Shown here: positions 54,178 to 63,536 of the stretch, in pieces
How positions within the stretch are numbered: position 1 is the first letter of the stretch
Layout of the letters: the number at the start of each line of letters is the position of its first letter
Source: Proteus appendicitidis
GTDB lineage: Bacteria > Pseudomonadota > Gammaproteobacteria > Enterobacterales > Enterobacteriaceae
Length of the DNA: 64,000 nucleotides
Assembly: GCF_030271835.1 (NCBI RefSeq)
Contig: NZ_CP127389.1
Location: 3,570,001 to 3,634,000, forward strand
Direction of reading: 5' to 3'
The notes under the pieces: generated by a model
The model's input: the letters and a program-made list of their open reading frames with translations, nothing else
Databases searched by the model: none
Told to the model about the DNA's origin: nothing
Made by a program: the position numbers and the translations under genes

Positions 54178-55462
54178 AAAGTTGATTTAAAGTTTGTTGA
54201 AAATCGGCTTTCTCTTTAAAAGATTGAACAAGAAAAGCCTCTATTGCTGATTGTTTATTTACAGCAAGATCGTTTAATTCATTTTCACCTGTACGATATT
54301 CCCCCACCTCTTGTAATAATTTAATATCCTGTAAACGCATCAATATTTGTCTTATTTTCAATGCTGCTTTTTGTTGCTCAACATGGGTTACTTGCTGAAA
54401 AATACGGCTTACACTGCCTAAAATATCAATCGCTGGATAATGACCTGAAGCGGCAATTTTTCGTGAAAGATAAATATGTCCATCTAAAATAGAACGAATT
54501 TCTTCTCCTATAGCATCAGGCTCATCATCACTTTCAAGCAAGACAGTGTAAAATGCCGTGATTGAACCTTTTTGAGTCACTCCAGGTCTTTCTAGGATCG
54601 CGGGCAATTTATCAAAAACAGAAGCCGGATAACCTTTGCGAACAGGAAGTTCGCCTGCCGTAAGAGCAACATCCCTTAAAGCTCGGCAATAACGTGTCAT
54701 TGAGTCAATAAATAATACGACATTCTTGCCTTGTTCTCGGAAGTATTCAGCAACGGTCGTGGCAACTAATGCCGCATTACAACACTCTATTGCGGGTTGA
54801 TCTGAGGTTGAGCAAATTAATACTGTTTTTTCACATCGTTTATCTGCTTTTAATTCCTCGACAAACTCTGTGATTTCACGTCCTCTTTCACCAATTAACC
54901 CGATAATAAAAACATCGGCTTGAGAAAAACGGATAAACATATTCATAAGCATTGTTTTACCCGTTCCTGCACTGGCAAAAATTCCCATTCGCTGCCCTAA
55001 CCCACAACTTAATAATCCATCCACGGCACGAACGCCTGATTCAAAAATTGTGGTGATAGGACGTCTTTCACTAAATAAGGGAGGATGACCATCAATAGGT
55101 AAATATGAATAGAAGTTTTCTTCTTCTATTTTTTTATTACTAAAACGTAATAAATAGTTACCTTTAATATCAATCATACTCCCTAAAACATTGGGGCTTA
55201 AAGCGACTGAAAAAGCATTTCCCGTCGGTACTACGATTATTTGCAAAGAATAACCTTGTGAGCTTCCCATCATACTTAAAATCGTAATACCATTACGGAA
55301 ACCAATCACAATAGCTTCACCAATAATTTGACCATTAATGATTGAATCTTTTAATAGACAAATTTCTCCAATAAATACATCACGCAGCGTAACTTCAAGA
55401 ATATTACCTTGTATTCGCATAGGATGAGCTGCGTGATGAAATATTGAAAATACGTTATTCAT
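54161..55462 (-). CDS. spaL: T3SS ATPase SpaL/InvC (SctN)
   Basis: This 433-residue F1-beta-like ATPase has Walker A ASAGTGKT at residues 163-170, with GERGREITEFVEELK, Walker B NVVLFIDSMTRYCRALRD and the Q/P region AGELPVRKGYPASVFDKLP. It strips chaperones and feeds substrates to the gate. It lies 3 bases after spaK. Confidence 0.95.
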   Translation of the reverse strand: MNNVFSIFHHAAHPMRIQGNILEVTLRDVFIGEICLLKDSIINGQIIGEAIVIGFRNGITILSMMGSSQGYSLQIIVVPTGNAFSVALSPNVLGSMIDIKGNYLLRFSNKKIEEENFYSYLPIDGHPPLFSERRPITTIFESGVRAVDGLLSCGLGQRMGIFASAGTGKTMLMNMFIRFSQADVFIIGLIGERGREITEFVEELKADKRCEKTVLICSTSDQPAIECCNAALVATTVAEYFREQGKNVVLFIDSMTRYCRALRDVALTAGELPVRKGYPASVFDKLPAILERPGVTQKGSITAFYTVLLESDDEPDAIGEEIRSILDGHIYLSRKIAASGHYPAIDILGSVSRIFQQVTHVEQQKAALKIRQILMRLQDIKLLQEVGEYRTGENELNDLAVNKQSAIEAFLVQSFKEKADFQQTLNQLYALTS

Positions 55463-55465
55463 TTT

Positions 55466-55879
55466 TTACCCAATAAACTGTTGATGAACGCTATTCATCA
55501 TTTGGAAATATTCATCAATCGCTTTTGCCATTGACTCACCATTTTGTAGAGCAATAGGCATAAATGAGGCGCGTAGTTCTAATTCAGATTCTACTTTCAC
55601 TAAAGCAGGCTGTCCCGGATAAAAACTCTCCATTTGATTATTAATACTGGTTAATAATAATGATGTGCTGCTTTGTGATAATAAGTTTTCATCATATTCA
55701 CCAAGCACAGACCAGATCATAGGAACCTCATCAACAACCAATAAATTAATATCAGGCATATCACCTAAACTAATTGTTATTGTTGAATGATTATCGACAG
55801 ATTTTCCCTCAGGAAATAAATCATTGCGCCCAATTACATTCATAGCATCCATAATTAAACTTGCTAGATCAACAGACAT
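55466..55879 (-). CDS. spaK: T3SS effector chaperone SpaK/InvB/Spa15-like
   Basis: This 137-residue acidic class IB chaperone has the family order: an N-terminal helix (ASLIMDAMNVIGR), strands with ITISLGDMPDINLLVVDEVP, and a C-terminal helix region. It lies between invA and the ATPase gene, as in Salmonella (invB) and Shigella (spa15). Such chaperones serve several effectors, which must be encoded elsewhere because none is seen here. Confidence 0.85.
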   Translation of the reverse strand: MSVDLASLIMDAMNVIGRNDLFPEGKSVDNHSTITISLGDMPDINLLVVDEVPMIWSVLGEYDENLLSQSSTSLLLTSINNQMESFYPGQPALVKVESELELRASFMPIALQNGESMAKAIDEYFQMMNSVHQQFIG

Positions 55880-55887
55880 AATCTCTC

Positions 55888-57993
55888 CTAAATAGATTGT
55901 AAAACGTTAATTTCAATGTCAGATGTAATTTCATCATAAGACAATACAGATAACTGTGGATATTGTGTTTCTATTAGTTTTTTAACAAATCGTCTTATAT
56001 CTATTGCTGTTAAAAAGACATAATCTTGAATATATTTAATCTCATCAATAGCGGTAGATATTTTTTCTATTATCATATCAAGCTCTGCAGGTTCTAAATT
56101 TAAAAATGTCCCTGAAGAACTCTGTCTTATTCCACCACGAATAATCTCTTCTACATTATGAGATAAAATAATCACATCAAATTTTCCATCTTTTGAAAAA
56201 AAGTGGCTAATATAACGTGAAAGTAGTGATCGGATATGTTCCGTTAAAAGCACAGGATCTTTTTCTTTACTTCCCCATTGTACTAATCCTCCAATAATTG
56301 TTTTTATATTTCTAATAGGGATCTTTTCTTGTACTAAACGTTGTAAAACATCATTAATTCGTTGAATAGAGACTTGTCTATAACACTCTTTTAATAGCTC
56401 TGGAGAATTTTCCTCTATTTTATCAAGGATATTTTTTGTCTCTTGTATTCCGAGAAATTCAACAATATTTAATGTAATCAAGTTGGAGAATTTTCTATAG
56501 AAATAACTTTCTGGTAATTCTACTTTATAATCTAACGATGTTAATTTATCCGACTCATTTTTATTAACCCAATAATGGCTAATATCATCATCCTTAATTT
56601 CTAATATTTTAAAATCTAAAGAAAAAAGTTCATCATTAGGATTTTCAATATAAACAAAGGGAAAAGGACAATCAAATTCATCAGCCTTAACTTCATTTAT
56701 TAAAATAATAATTTTATTTTCATCAATTTTATCAGAGTAATGAATAACAATATCAGGAAGCAATACACCATATTGTAAAATGAATTCTTTTTTCAACCAT
56801 TTTTCGAAAACTAGTTTTGAAAGATACGCTTTCTTCTTTGAGGATACGGTAATAATTAAAGGTAATGTTTCTGCTTGAGATAAAGTAATGTTCTCAGTTA
56901 ATAAACTATTTTCATCATCTAATTCATTTTTATTTGAAAATAGGTTTGAAATAATACCTTTTTTACTTTCAGGATCGGAAGCATTATCTTCATTTTTTTC
57001 ATCCTCATTTTCTGTAGCGGCTTCTTTTTTCTTACCTTTCCATTGTTTTTTAAAGAAATAGCCTCCTAATATTACCGATAAAATAAGGAAAACAGGCGTT
57101 GGAAAGCCAGGTAAAAAGCCAATAACAAAAGCAAGGATGGCAGTTACTAATAATGCAAAATCTTGAGCAAGCAATTCATTCATAATGCTAAAACCAAGAT
57201 TATTATTTTCACCACCAACACGCGTGACAATAAAACCCGCACTGATAGAAATCAGCAATGCAGGAATTTGGGCAACAAGCCCATCACCAATGGTCAAAAG
57301 TGTATAAGTATGTAACGCTTGTGAAATTGAGAGATCCATTTGCGCCATACCGACAGAAATTCCGCCAATTAAGTTAACAAAAATAATGACAATGCCCGCA
57401 ATGGCATCACCTTTAATAAATTTCATTGCACCATCAAAAGATCCATATAATTGGCTTTCTTGGCCTAACTCTTTTCTTCTTATTTTTACTTCGTCATTAG
57501 TAATAATGCCGGATTTTAAATCAGCATCAATACTCATTTGTTTCCCTGGCATACCATCCAAAGAAAAGCGTGCCGCAACTTCTGCCACACGCTCAGAGCC
57601 TTTAGTAATCACTAAAAATTGCACGATAGTGACAATAGAGAAAACAACAAAACCAACGACTAAATTTTCACCGATAACAAACTCACCGAATGACGTAATA
57701 ATTTCACCCGCATCTGCATCTAACAATATTAATCGACTTGTACTAATAGAAAGAGCAAGTCGAAAAAGTGTCGTAATCAGTAATAATGCAGGAAAAGTCA
57801 TAAAGTTTAATATTCGGGTAATATAAAATGAACTCATAAAAATAAGAAGAGAGATCGTAATATTCAACCCAATAAGGAAATCAACAATATACGTTGGCAA
57901 AGGTATAATTAACATCATAATAACCAAAATCATAACCGATAATACGATTAGCTCTGGTTTATTTTTTATTGCCAATAGGAATCTATAAATCAT
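55888..57993 (-). CDS. invA: T3SS export gate protein InvA/MxiA (SctV)
   Basis: This 701-residue protein has 7-8 membrane segments at residues about 15-320 and a large cytoplasmic domain that forms the nonameric ring. The FHIPEP-type block is readable (SERVAEVAARFSLDGMPGKQ, SIDADLKSGIITNDEVKIRR). The linker (residues about 325-365) is unusually rich in Lys, Glu and Asp. It has the expected place between invE and the chaperone gene. Confidence 0.95.
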   Translation of the reverse strand: MIYRFLLAIKNKPELIVLSVMILVIMMLIIPLPTYIVDFLIGLNITISLLIFMSSFYITRILNFMTFPALLLITTLFRLALSISTSRLILLDADAGEIITSFGEFVIGENLVVGFVVFSIVTIVQFLVITKGSERVAEVAARFSLDGMPGKQMSIDADLKSGIITNDEVKIRRKELGQESQLYGSFDGAMKFIKGDAIAGIVIIFVNLIGGISVGMAQMDLSISQALHTYTLLTIGDGLVAQIPALLISISAGFIVTRVGGENNNLGFSIMNELLAQDFALLVTAILAFVIGFLPGFPTPVFLILSVILGGYFFKKQWKGKKKEAATENEDEKNEDNASDPESKKGIISNLFSNKNELDDENSLLTENITLSQAETLPLIITVSSKKKAYLSKLVFEKWLKKEFILQYGVLLPDIVIHYSDKIDENKIIILINEVKADEFDCPFPFVYIENPNDELFSLDFKILEIKDDDISHYWVNKNESDKLTSLDYKVELPESYFYRKFSNLITLNIVEFLGIQETKNILDKIEENSPELLKECYRQVSIQRINDVLQRLVQEKIPIRNIKTIIGGLVQWGSKEKDPVLLTEHIRSLLSRYISHFFSKDGKFDVIILSHNVEEIIRGGIRQSSSGTFLNLEPAELDMIIEKISTAIDEIKYIQDYVFLTAIDIRRFVKKLIETQYPQLSVLSYDEITSDIEINVLQSI

Positions 57994-58020
57994 AGAAATT
58001 ATCCATAAATTATTTTTTAT

Positions 58021-59097
58021 TTATTTTCTTTGTTGATATTGTTCTAATCGGAGGTAATTATCTATAAGCTTTTGTATAATTATTTGGCATTCTTCTCTAA
58101 ATTCATAAGATAAATATAATGATTCAGGATAATTATTGAATATCGTCTTTAGCCCTTGTAATAATTTCATTTTTATATTAACTAAATAATTCATCCATTG
58201 ATTTTCTAAAAGAGAGACTAAATATTTTTCCATTTCCTCTGGAAATGTCATTCCATGAAAAACCAATTGACACAGTTCTTTATCTGTTATTGTATTTTTT
58301 AAATCTTGTTTATCGAGTTTATCTATATTGATTTCGATAAAACTACTTAAAGCCCGTAATTTATTAACTCGGTCGAGAAAATAACCAAATTCTGAACTTT
58401 GAGAACAACTAGGCATTAATGATTGCATATCACAAATCAAGCTTTGTGTTAGAAAGCTCAAGATGATTGTACATTGTTTAATGTCATATTCTTCTATCCA
58501 CATTTTAAAAAAATAAATAGGCTCAAAATCAAGATTAATAAAACTACGATAAAGATTTCTTAATGCCGAAGCATTGAGAGAGAGTAACTTTGCAAATGTT
58601 TTAGCTTGAAGCGCAATATTAATACCAGCTCTAATTTGCTTTCCATTTTCACCCTCAAGTAAACGATTTATCTCATTCTCAATACCTGCATCTAATTGTG
58701 AACCCAGCTTTTTTTTTCTAAGTAATTCTCGTAAAACCATAACGAGATCACTTTCATCAGGGAACATTTTACGTAAATAACTAAGCAATTCTTGCAAACT
58801 TCGCCCTGATTTTCTAAATAGCATCATGACTTTATCAAGTTTTTTATCCGCGCCCTCTTCTGCAATATATAATGTACTTTGTCCTCTATTTGCTTTTTTA
58901 TCTAATGATTGACCAAAACGTTGAGAAAATAGTGTTGCAACCATAGACATATCATCAGATATCTCTATTAATTGATTTTGATAGTTTTGGCTTTCATTTA
59001 TTTTTGGTTGTTTATACTCGGTTTCTTGTTGGCTTTTTTTACCAATACTATTGTTTGCCAAATTCGAAGACGTAAAGCTATTAATTGGCCCGATCAT
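58021..59097 (-). CDS. invE: T3SS gatekeeper InvE/MxiC-like (SctW)
   Basis: This 358-residue helical protein controls the order of translocator and effector export. The region QNQLIEISDDMSMVATLFSQ and the EEGADKKLDKVMMLF segment follow the YopN/InvE/MxiC domain layout. Length matches MxiC (355). The position between invG and invA is conserved. Confidence 0.9.
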   Translation of the reverse strand: MIGPINSFTSSNLANNSIGKKSQQETEYKQPKINESQNYQNQLIEISDDMSMVATLFSQRFGQSLDKKANRGQSTLYIAEEGADKKLDKVMMLFRKSGRSLQELLSYLRKMFPDESDLVMVLRELLRKKKLGSQLDAGIENEINRLLEGENGKQIRAGINIALQAKTFAKLLSLNASALRNLYRSFINLDFEPIYFFKMWIEEYDIKQCTIILSFLTQSLICDMQSLMPSCSQSSEFGYFLDRVNKLRALSSFIEINIDKLDKQDLKNTITDKELCQLVFHGMTFPEEMEKYLVSLLENQWMNYLVNIKMKLLQGLKTIFNNYPESLYLSYEFREECQIIIQKLIDNYLRLEQYQQRK

Positions 59098-59101
59098 AGT
59101 G

Positions 59102-60814
59102 CTACCTCATAAAGGCTTGAAGCTGTTTTAATGCTTGAGATGTTTTTTTATCCATTGGTTGAAATGGATCCTCAATTAAAGATCCAAAATCTTCAGCATC
59201 CGTGTTTTCTAATAATCTAGGTTGCAGCATAAAAATACGGATCATTTTTTTATTATTATCAGACTCATATTTAAAAGCTCGACCAACTAAAGGGATAGCA
59301 CTTAAAAAAGGAACTTTAGTTTCGGCTTTCACATTATCTTCTCGTGTATATCCACCAATTAATAAACTTCCACCTTCCGAAACACGAGCAACAGTACTAA
59401 TATTTGTACGGTTAATTACAGGTAATTTTTCAACACTTTCATCATCACCATTGTCGTCTTTTTTTTCTGCACCATCTTCAAGATTAATGATCATCTCAAT
59501 ATCTTTACTTGAATTACCAATACGTGGTAACACACTGATCATCGTGCCAAATGTTGTAGACTCTAATGAAGCAACGCGTTCACCTTTTATTTGAGTATAA
59601 AAAGTCGTGTTGTTATCAAAAATAGCGGGGGTATTTTCTTGTGTTAATAACATTGGGCGAGATACCATTTGCGCTTCACCATCTTCACTCAATGCTTTAA
59701 TTTTTCCTAAAAAGTTAAAACCAGATGCAGCACTTAGACTTGCCGTATTAAAAAAGAAGCTGCCTTTACCCGAGTCATAACTTGCTTGCCAATTAACACC
59801 TAAACTATCTGCTTTATTTTTAGAAATATCGATTATCCATAACGACAATTCAACTTGTCTTTTGGGTTTATCTAATTGAGAAATGAGTGAATCGATTAAT
59901 GCTAATCCTTCTCGGCTTGTCTTTACTAAAAGACTATTTGAACCCGGTAATGGCACTAATTCGACGTTATATTGTCCTATTTTAGTTATAATAGGCGCAT
60001 TCGTTTCTTCAATCCCATTTACCGCTTCATCGTATTGCTGACTATCGTTATTTTCTCGCGTTTTATTAGGTTCTATCGCTGTTCTTTCTATTCCTTTAGA
60101 GGGCATAAATAACTGCTGTAAAACAGAAGTAATACCCGGTAGCACCACTGTTTCACCACGTAAGGTATAAGTTCTATCTTGTACAAAGGTATTTTTTAAT
60201 GGAAATATCTGTACAAACTCATCACCATAGCGAGAACTCCCCACCGGTACTTGGTTATTGGTATTTTCATTAATTTTTTCTTGTACATCATTATCTAAAA
60301 ACTCGGCTGCGGCTTTGACTAATTTAATATAAACAGGAGGCCCCGAAATATAAAAAGTACGTTGATCTTGGCCTGCACGCAGTGGATAACGCTGATCATA
60401 TAATCCTACATCTTGTAAATAGTCTTTTAGCTCAGCTAGACCTATATTTTTTACCTGAAAGAGTTCTTGTAATATCTCACTGCTCTCATAAATATAGATT
60501 GATTTCCCATCATTAAAATAGAGTAATGACAAACGTTTCACCATCAATTCAAATGCTTCTTCTGGTGAGGAAATATCAAAATTTCCAGTTATTCTTTCCT
60601 TTTTTACTGCATTACTCAGAATAAAAGGTTTATCTAATTTATCTGATAACACGAGAAAAAATTGTTCAACTCGTGTATCAACTGCAATAAAAACATCCGG
60701 TTTTTTCACCTGATGCGTGTAGATAACCTTTCCTTGCGCAGCTTGAATTTGAAAAGATAAACTACAACAAAGTGCTAGCCCAATAACACAATAAATTTTA
60801 TTTTTTATTTTCAT
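59102..60814 (-). CDS. invG: T3SS outer-membrane secretin InvG/MxiD (SctC)
   Basis: I start it at the ATG at 60814 (570 aa; InvG is 562), which begins a signal peptide (MKIKNKIYCVIGLALCCSLS, cleavage near IQAAQG). The longer frame from 60907 would run far into invF. N0/N1 domains are readable (KKERITGNFDISSPEEAFEL, YPLRAGQDQRTFYISGPPVY). The secretin domain contains VSRPMLLTQENTPAIFDNNT, GGSLLIGGYTRED and VPFLSAIPLVGRAFKYESDN. It overlaps invF by 17 bases, suggesting coupled translation. Confidence 0.94.
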   Translation of the reverse strand: MKIKNKIYCVIGLALCCSLSFQIQAAQGKVIYTHQVKKPDVFIAVDTRVEQFFLVLSDKLDKPFILSNAVKKERITGNFDISSPEEAFELMVKRLSLLYFNDGKSIYIYESSEILQELFQVKNIGLAELKDYLQDVGLYDQRYPLRAGQDQRTFYISGPPVYIKLVKAAAEFLDNDVQEKINENTNNQVPVGSSRYGDEFVQIFPLKNTFVQDRTYTLRGETVVLPGITSVLQQLFMPSKGIERTAIEPNKTRENNDSQQYDEAVNGIEETNAPIITKIGQYNVELVPLPGSNSLLVKTSREGLALIDSLISQLDKPKRQVELSLWIIDISKNKADSLGVNWQASYDSGKGSFFFNTASLSAASGFNFLGKIKALSEDGEAQMVSRPMLLTQENTPAIFDNNTTFYTQIKGERVASLESTTFGTMISVLPRIGNSSKDIEMIINLEDGAEKKDDNGDDESVEKLPVINRTNISTVARVSEGGSLLIGGYTREDNVKAETKVPFLSAIPLVGRAFKYESDNNKKMIRIFMLQPRLLENTDAEDFGSLIEDPFQPMDKKTSQALKQLQAFMR

Positions 60815-61553
60815 AAAGATGTTGACCAATTCGACGAAATTCTGTTGGTGTAATACCAAATAACGTCTTAATTTCATTAGAGAAATGAGACGCGGAACTA
60901 AATCCATTATCGACTGCGATTTGTGTCAATGATTCATCGGTTGATAGCGTTGTTAAAATTGAAGATGCTGCACGCCATGAACGCAATTGGCTTTTTCCAC
61001 AGTTACCTAAATAACGTTTACACAGTCGTCTAAAATGCGTACCTGATACTCCATATCGTTCTCCAATTTGTGCAATATTACTTTTCTTCTCATCTAAATA
61101 ACTAATGAGATGCAAAATAAGCCAATAACTTTCACTGTGTCTTATTGTGACAAATAGAGGTTCTAATTGGCTTTCTGATTTTATTGCTTCATTTATTAAT
61201 ACGTATTCTAGAGATTTATTAGTATCTTCTATATAAAAAATCTGCTGATTAATATCAAATTCAGATCCTATCGCTGTCATTTTTGAAAAATCACGAGCAT
61301 AATCAATAAATGCCAATAATCTTGCACAAATAAAAAATGATCGTTTTTCAATACGCCAAGACTGGTTTTCTGATTGAAAAATAACGTCATCACTTTTGGC
61401 ATTATAAATAAAAGCCTTTCCTTTTATAATTTTGGTCTTTTTTTCATCATATATTTTTACCGGATAATCATTCTTTAAAGGAATACAAAAGAACAATGAA
61501 TTACCTAGTAATATATTTTTATCGCCGCTTATTTTTATATCATTTATCAACAT
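60798..61553 (-). CDS. invF: AraC-family T3SS activator InvF/MxiE
   Basis: The 251-residue regulator has its two helix-turn-helices at the C-terminus (IGERYGVSGTHFRRLCKRYL and IAVDNGFSSASHFSNEIKTLFGITPTEFRR). The N-terminal part is a weakly conserved sensing or dimer domain. InvF with SicA activates sicA-sip and effector genes. First gene of the minus-strand T3SS operon, divergent from prgH. Confidence 0.9.
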   Translation of the reverse strand: MLINDIKISGDKNILLGNSLFFCIPLKNDYPVKIYDEKKTKIIKGKAFIYNAKSDDVIFQSENQSWRIEKRSFFICARLLAFIDYARDFSKMTAIGSEFDINQQIFYIEDTNKSLEYVLINEAIKSESQLEPLFVTIRHSESYWLILHLISYLDEKKSNIAQIGERYGVSGTHFRRLCKRYLGNCGKSQLRSWRAASSILTTLSTDESLTQIAVDNGFSSASHFSNEIKTLFGITPTEFRRIGQHLYENKK

Positions 61554-61849
61554 GGTAAATACCTCTCGTTATACTTATCATAAAATTAAAAAGTAAAGAT
61601 AATAAATTTTTAGTTAACTCATTTTTATGGTTTTGCTTTATATAATCTTACAATAATATCACCTATTATTAACTATAAAGATGAATAACAAATTTTTTCC
61701 GTTTATTATTTAAAAAAAGTGGCAGTAATATATCAATACCCACTATCAAATAAAAAACATGTGCTTTTTTTTAAAAGAAATTTTATGCTCATTTGACTAA
61801 ACTATATTTATATTATGAATTAATAACAATTTATCATTAGGCTAATTCC
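61554..61849. promoter_or_regulatory. Divergent promoter region of invF and prgH
   Basis: A 296-base, extremely AT-rich gap separates the two T3SS operons and must hold both promoters. I see no ORF. The composition would suit H-NS silencing. No specific activator site can be named. Confidence 0.5.
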
Positions 61850-62920
61850 ATGCTTTATTATATTTACATCCTCAGTGGCCCCTTAAAAGGAACTATCATT
61901 CCTCTACCACCCAATCGCTATTCATTATTCTTATATAATAAAGAATGCATTGAAAATAAAGAAGAAAATGATAAAACTATACTTTACATCCCTTGTAATA
62001 AACAGGAAGATGAGAAAAAGCTCGCTATTATACTTGATGAAGATAATAGTGAAAATAATAAATATAGAATTGAAAGTAGCTTAATACAAAAAGAGATTGA
62101 TGAAGAATATCCGTTGAAAATCGATAGTCCAATATATAGCAATGATACGCCTATCTTTTTGATTAGTGATAAAAATGATTTATCTCTCGAATCATTTGAT
62201 TTTAAAAAAAAGAAAAAAACAGGCACCATAAATAAAAAAACTCTTTTATTATTAACATTAATAACGCTATTCTTTATAGCATTAGTTTTTTATATAAAAA
62301 GACCGACAGAAGAAAAAATTATTCCAACAGTATCAAAAAGTTTAAATTTTAAAGGATATCAAGGGGAAAATGGATATTATTGTATTTATGATAATTTATA
62401 CCCGACCTCAAAAATAGAAAGCGGATTAGAAAATAAAATTATCTATCTGGAAAAAGTAAAAAAATTATCTACCGGTAATAATCATCAAAAAATACATATA
62501 ATTTTTAAAGATAAATACAAACCTATTGTTAGTTTTTTTTATCATAATGAAAATGAAAAATTAAAAATGATCAATAATATAACTTCTGATTTTTCAAAAA
62601 ATTGCCATCCAACCATTAAAGGAATATCAATACCTAACATTATTAATGATATAAATGAATTTGAGCTAACTAAAACAATAGGTTATACCATTGAAGAAAA
62701 AAATAACGGATTAACCTTTATTTTTGATGATGTATTAAATATCAGTAACAAAGAAAAACTGGATACTTATATCAAAAAACAAACGGCCATTTTTGGCAGA
62801 AAATTTATTTTTTACCGTGAAAATATAAGCAATCCTATGTTGAAAAATAAAGCTACATTACAAGAAGATCATGGATATATCTTTCTTGATAACCAACATC
62901 GTTATTTTCCTCAAGGATAA
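61850..62920 (+). CDS. prgH: T3SS inner-membrane ring protein PrgH/MxiG (SctD)
   Basis: The 356-residue protein has a cytoplasmic FHA-like N-terminal domain (about residues 1-125), a single membrane helix (LLLLTLITLFFIALVFYI, about 130-148) and a periplasmic ring-building part with modular strands and helices. It has the order and size of PrgH (392) and MxiG (371). Sequence conservation is low, so the call rests on topology and on prgI, prgJ and prgK following. Confidence 0.88.
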   Translation: MLYYIYILSGPLKGTIIPLPPNRYSLFLYNKECIENKEENDKTILYIPCNKQEDEKKLAIILDEDNSENNKYRIESSLIQKEIDEEYPLKIDSPIYSNDTPIFLISDKNDLSLESFDFKKKKKTGTINKKTLLLLTLITLFFIALVFYIKRPTEEKIIPTVSKSLNFKGYQGENGYYCIYDNLYPTSKIESGLENKIIYLEKVKKLSTGNNHQKIHIIFKDKYKPIVSFFYHNENEKLKMINNITSDFSKNCHPTIKGISIPNIINDINEFELTKTIGYTIEEKNNGLTFIFDDVLNISNKEKLDTYIKKQTAIFGRKFIFYRENISNPMLKNKATLQEDHGYIFLDNQHRYFPQG

Positions 62921-62971
62921 TAACGATATTTATAACCGATAACTTAGAATCAATCTTAGAGGAATACAATT

Positions 62972-63226
62972 ATGCCAGCTTATCCTGTTGCCGAAGATGT
63001 CAGCACTATTAATAAAGTTGATAGTTATTTTCAAGAACCTGTACTAAAACAAAGTGAGGCATTAAAAATTGCATTAGATGCATTAAAGGCAGATACATCA
63101 AACGCCGCGGCCTTAGCCGATTACCAAGCAAGACTTGCTGAATATAATATTACGCGTAATGCAGAATCAACGTCGATTAAAGTTGTGAAAGACTTGGCAA
63201 TGAGCATTATCGGGAATATGCGTTAG
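62972..63226 (+). CDS. prgI: T3SS needle subunit PrgI/MxiH (SctF)
   Basis: The 84-residue protein forms the two-helix hairpin of needle subunits. The diagnostic C-terminal helix reads DYQARLAEYNITRNAESTSIK and then VVKDLAMSIIGNMR, close to PrgI. A P-S/N-like turn lies near ADTSNAA. GAGGA precedes the start. Confidence 0.95.
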   Translation: MPAYPVAEDVSTINKVDSYFQEPVLKQSEALKIALDALKADTSNAAALADYQARLAEYNITRNAESTSIKVVKDLAMSIIGNMR

Positions 63227-63249
63227 TTTTTATTTAATGGAGGCTGTAT

Positions 63250-63534
63250 ATGGCGATTACCCCAGTTGTTCCTGTTCATTTGGCTACATTACCAAACGAT
63301 AAAAGCACAAGTGATGATAATTTATCTTCAATAATGGTAAACAGCATCACAAGTGGTTTTCAATATGAAAAACAGATCCAAGAAAAGCTAACTACATTAA
63401 GCCAATTAAGTGATGTTCAAAGTTACACACAGCTACAAACAACACTTAACGATTATACAATTACAATGAATTTAGCAAGCACGTTAGCCAGAAAATCACT
63501 GAATATTGTTGAAACATTACTCAAGGCACAATAG
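63250..63534 (+). CDS. prgJ: T3SS inner rod protein PrgJ/MxiI (SctI)
   Basis: A 94-residue protein with a disordered N-terminus and a C-terminal amphipathic helix (YTQLQTTLNDYTITMNLAST, then LARKSLNIVETLLK) typical of PrgJ/MxiI. A GGAGG site lies 6 bases before the ATG. It lies between needle and PrgK genes, as expected. Confidence 0.9.
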   Translation: MAITPVVPVHLATLPNDKSTSDDNLSSIMVNSITSGFQYEKQIQEKLTTLSQLSDVQSYTQLQTTLNDYTITMNLASTLARKSLNIVETLLKAQ

Positions 63535-63536
63535 TA

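Noticed and set aside
57386..57826. 146-residue plus-strand ORF opposite invA
   Set aside because: Antisense to the conserved membrane part of invA. It reads as a mirror of that gene and has no start signal.
60815..60907. N-terminal extension of the secretin InvG
   Set aside because: The extension lies in the invF coding end and precedes a perfect signal peptide starting at 60814.
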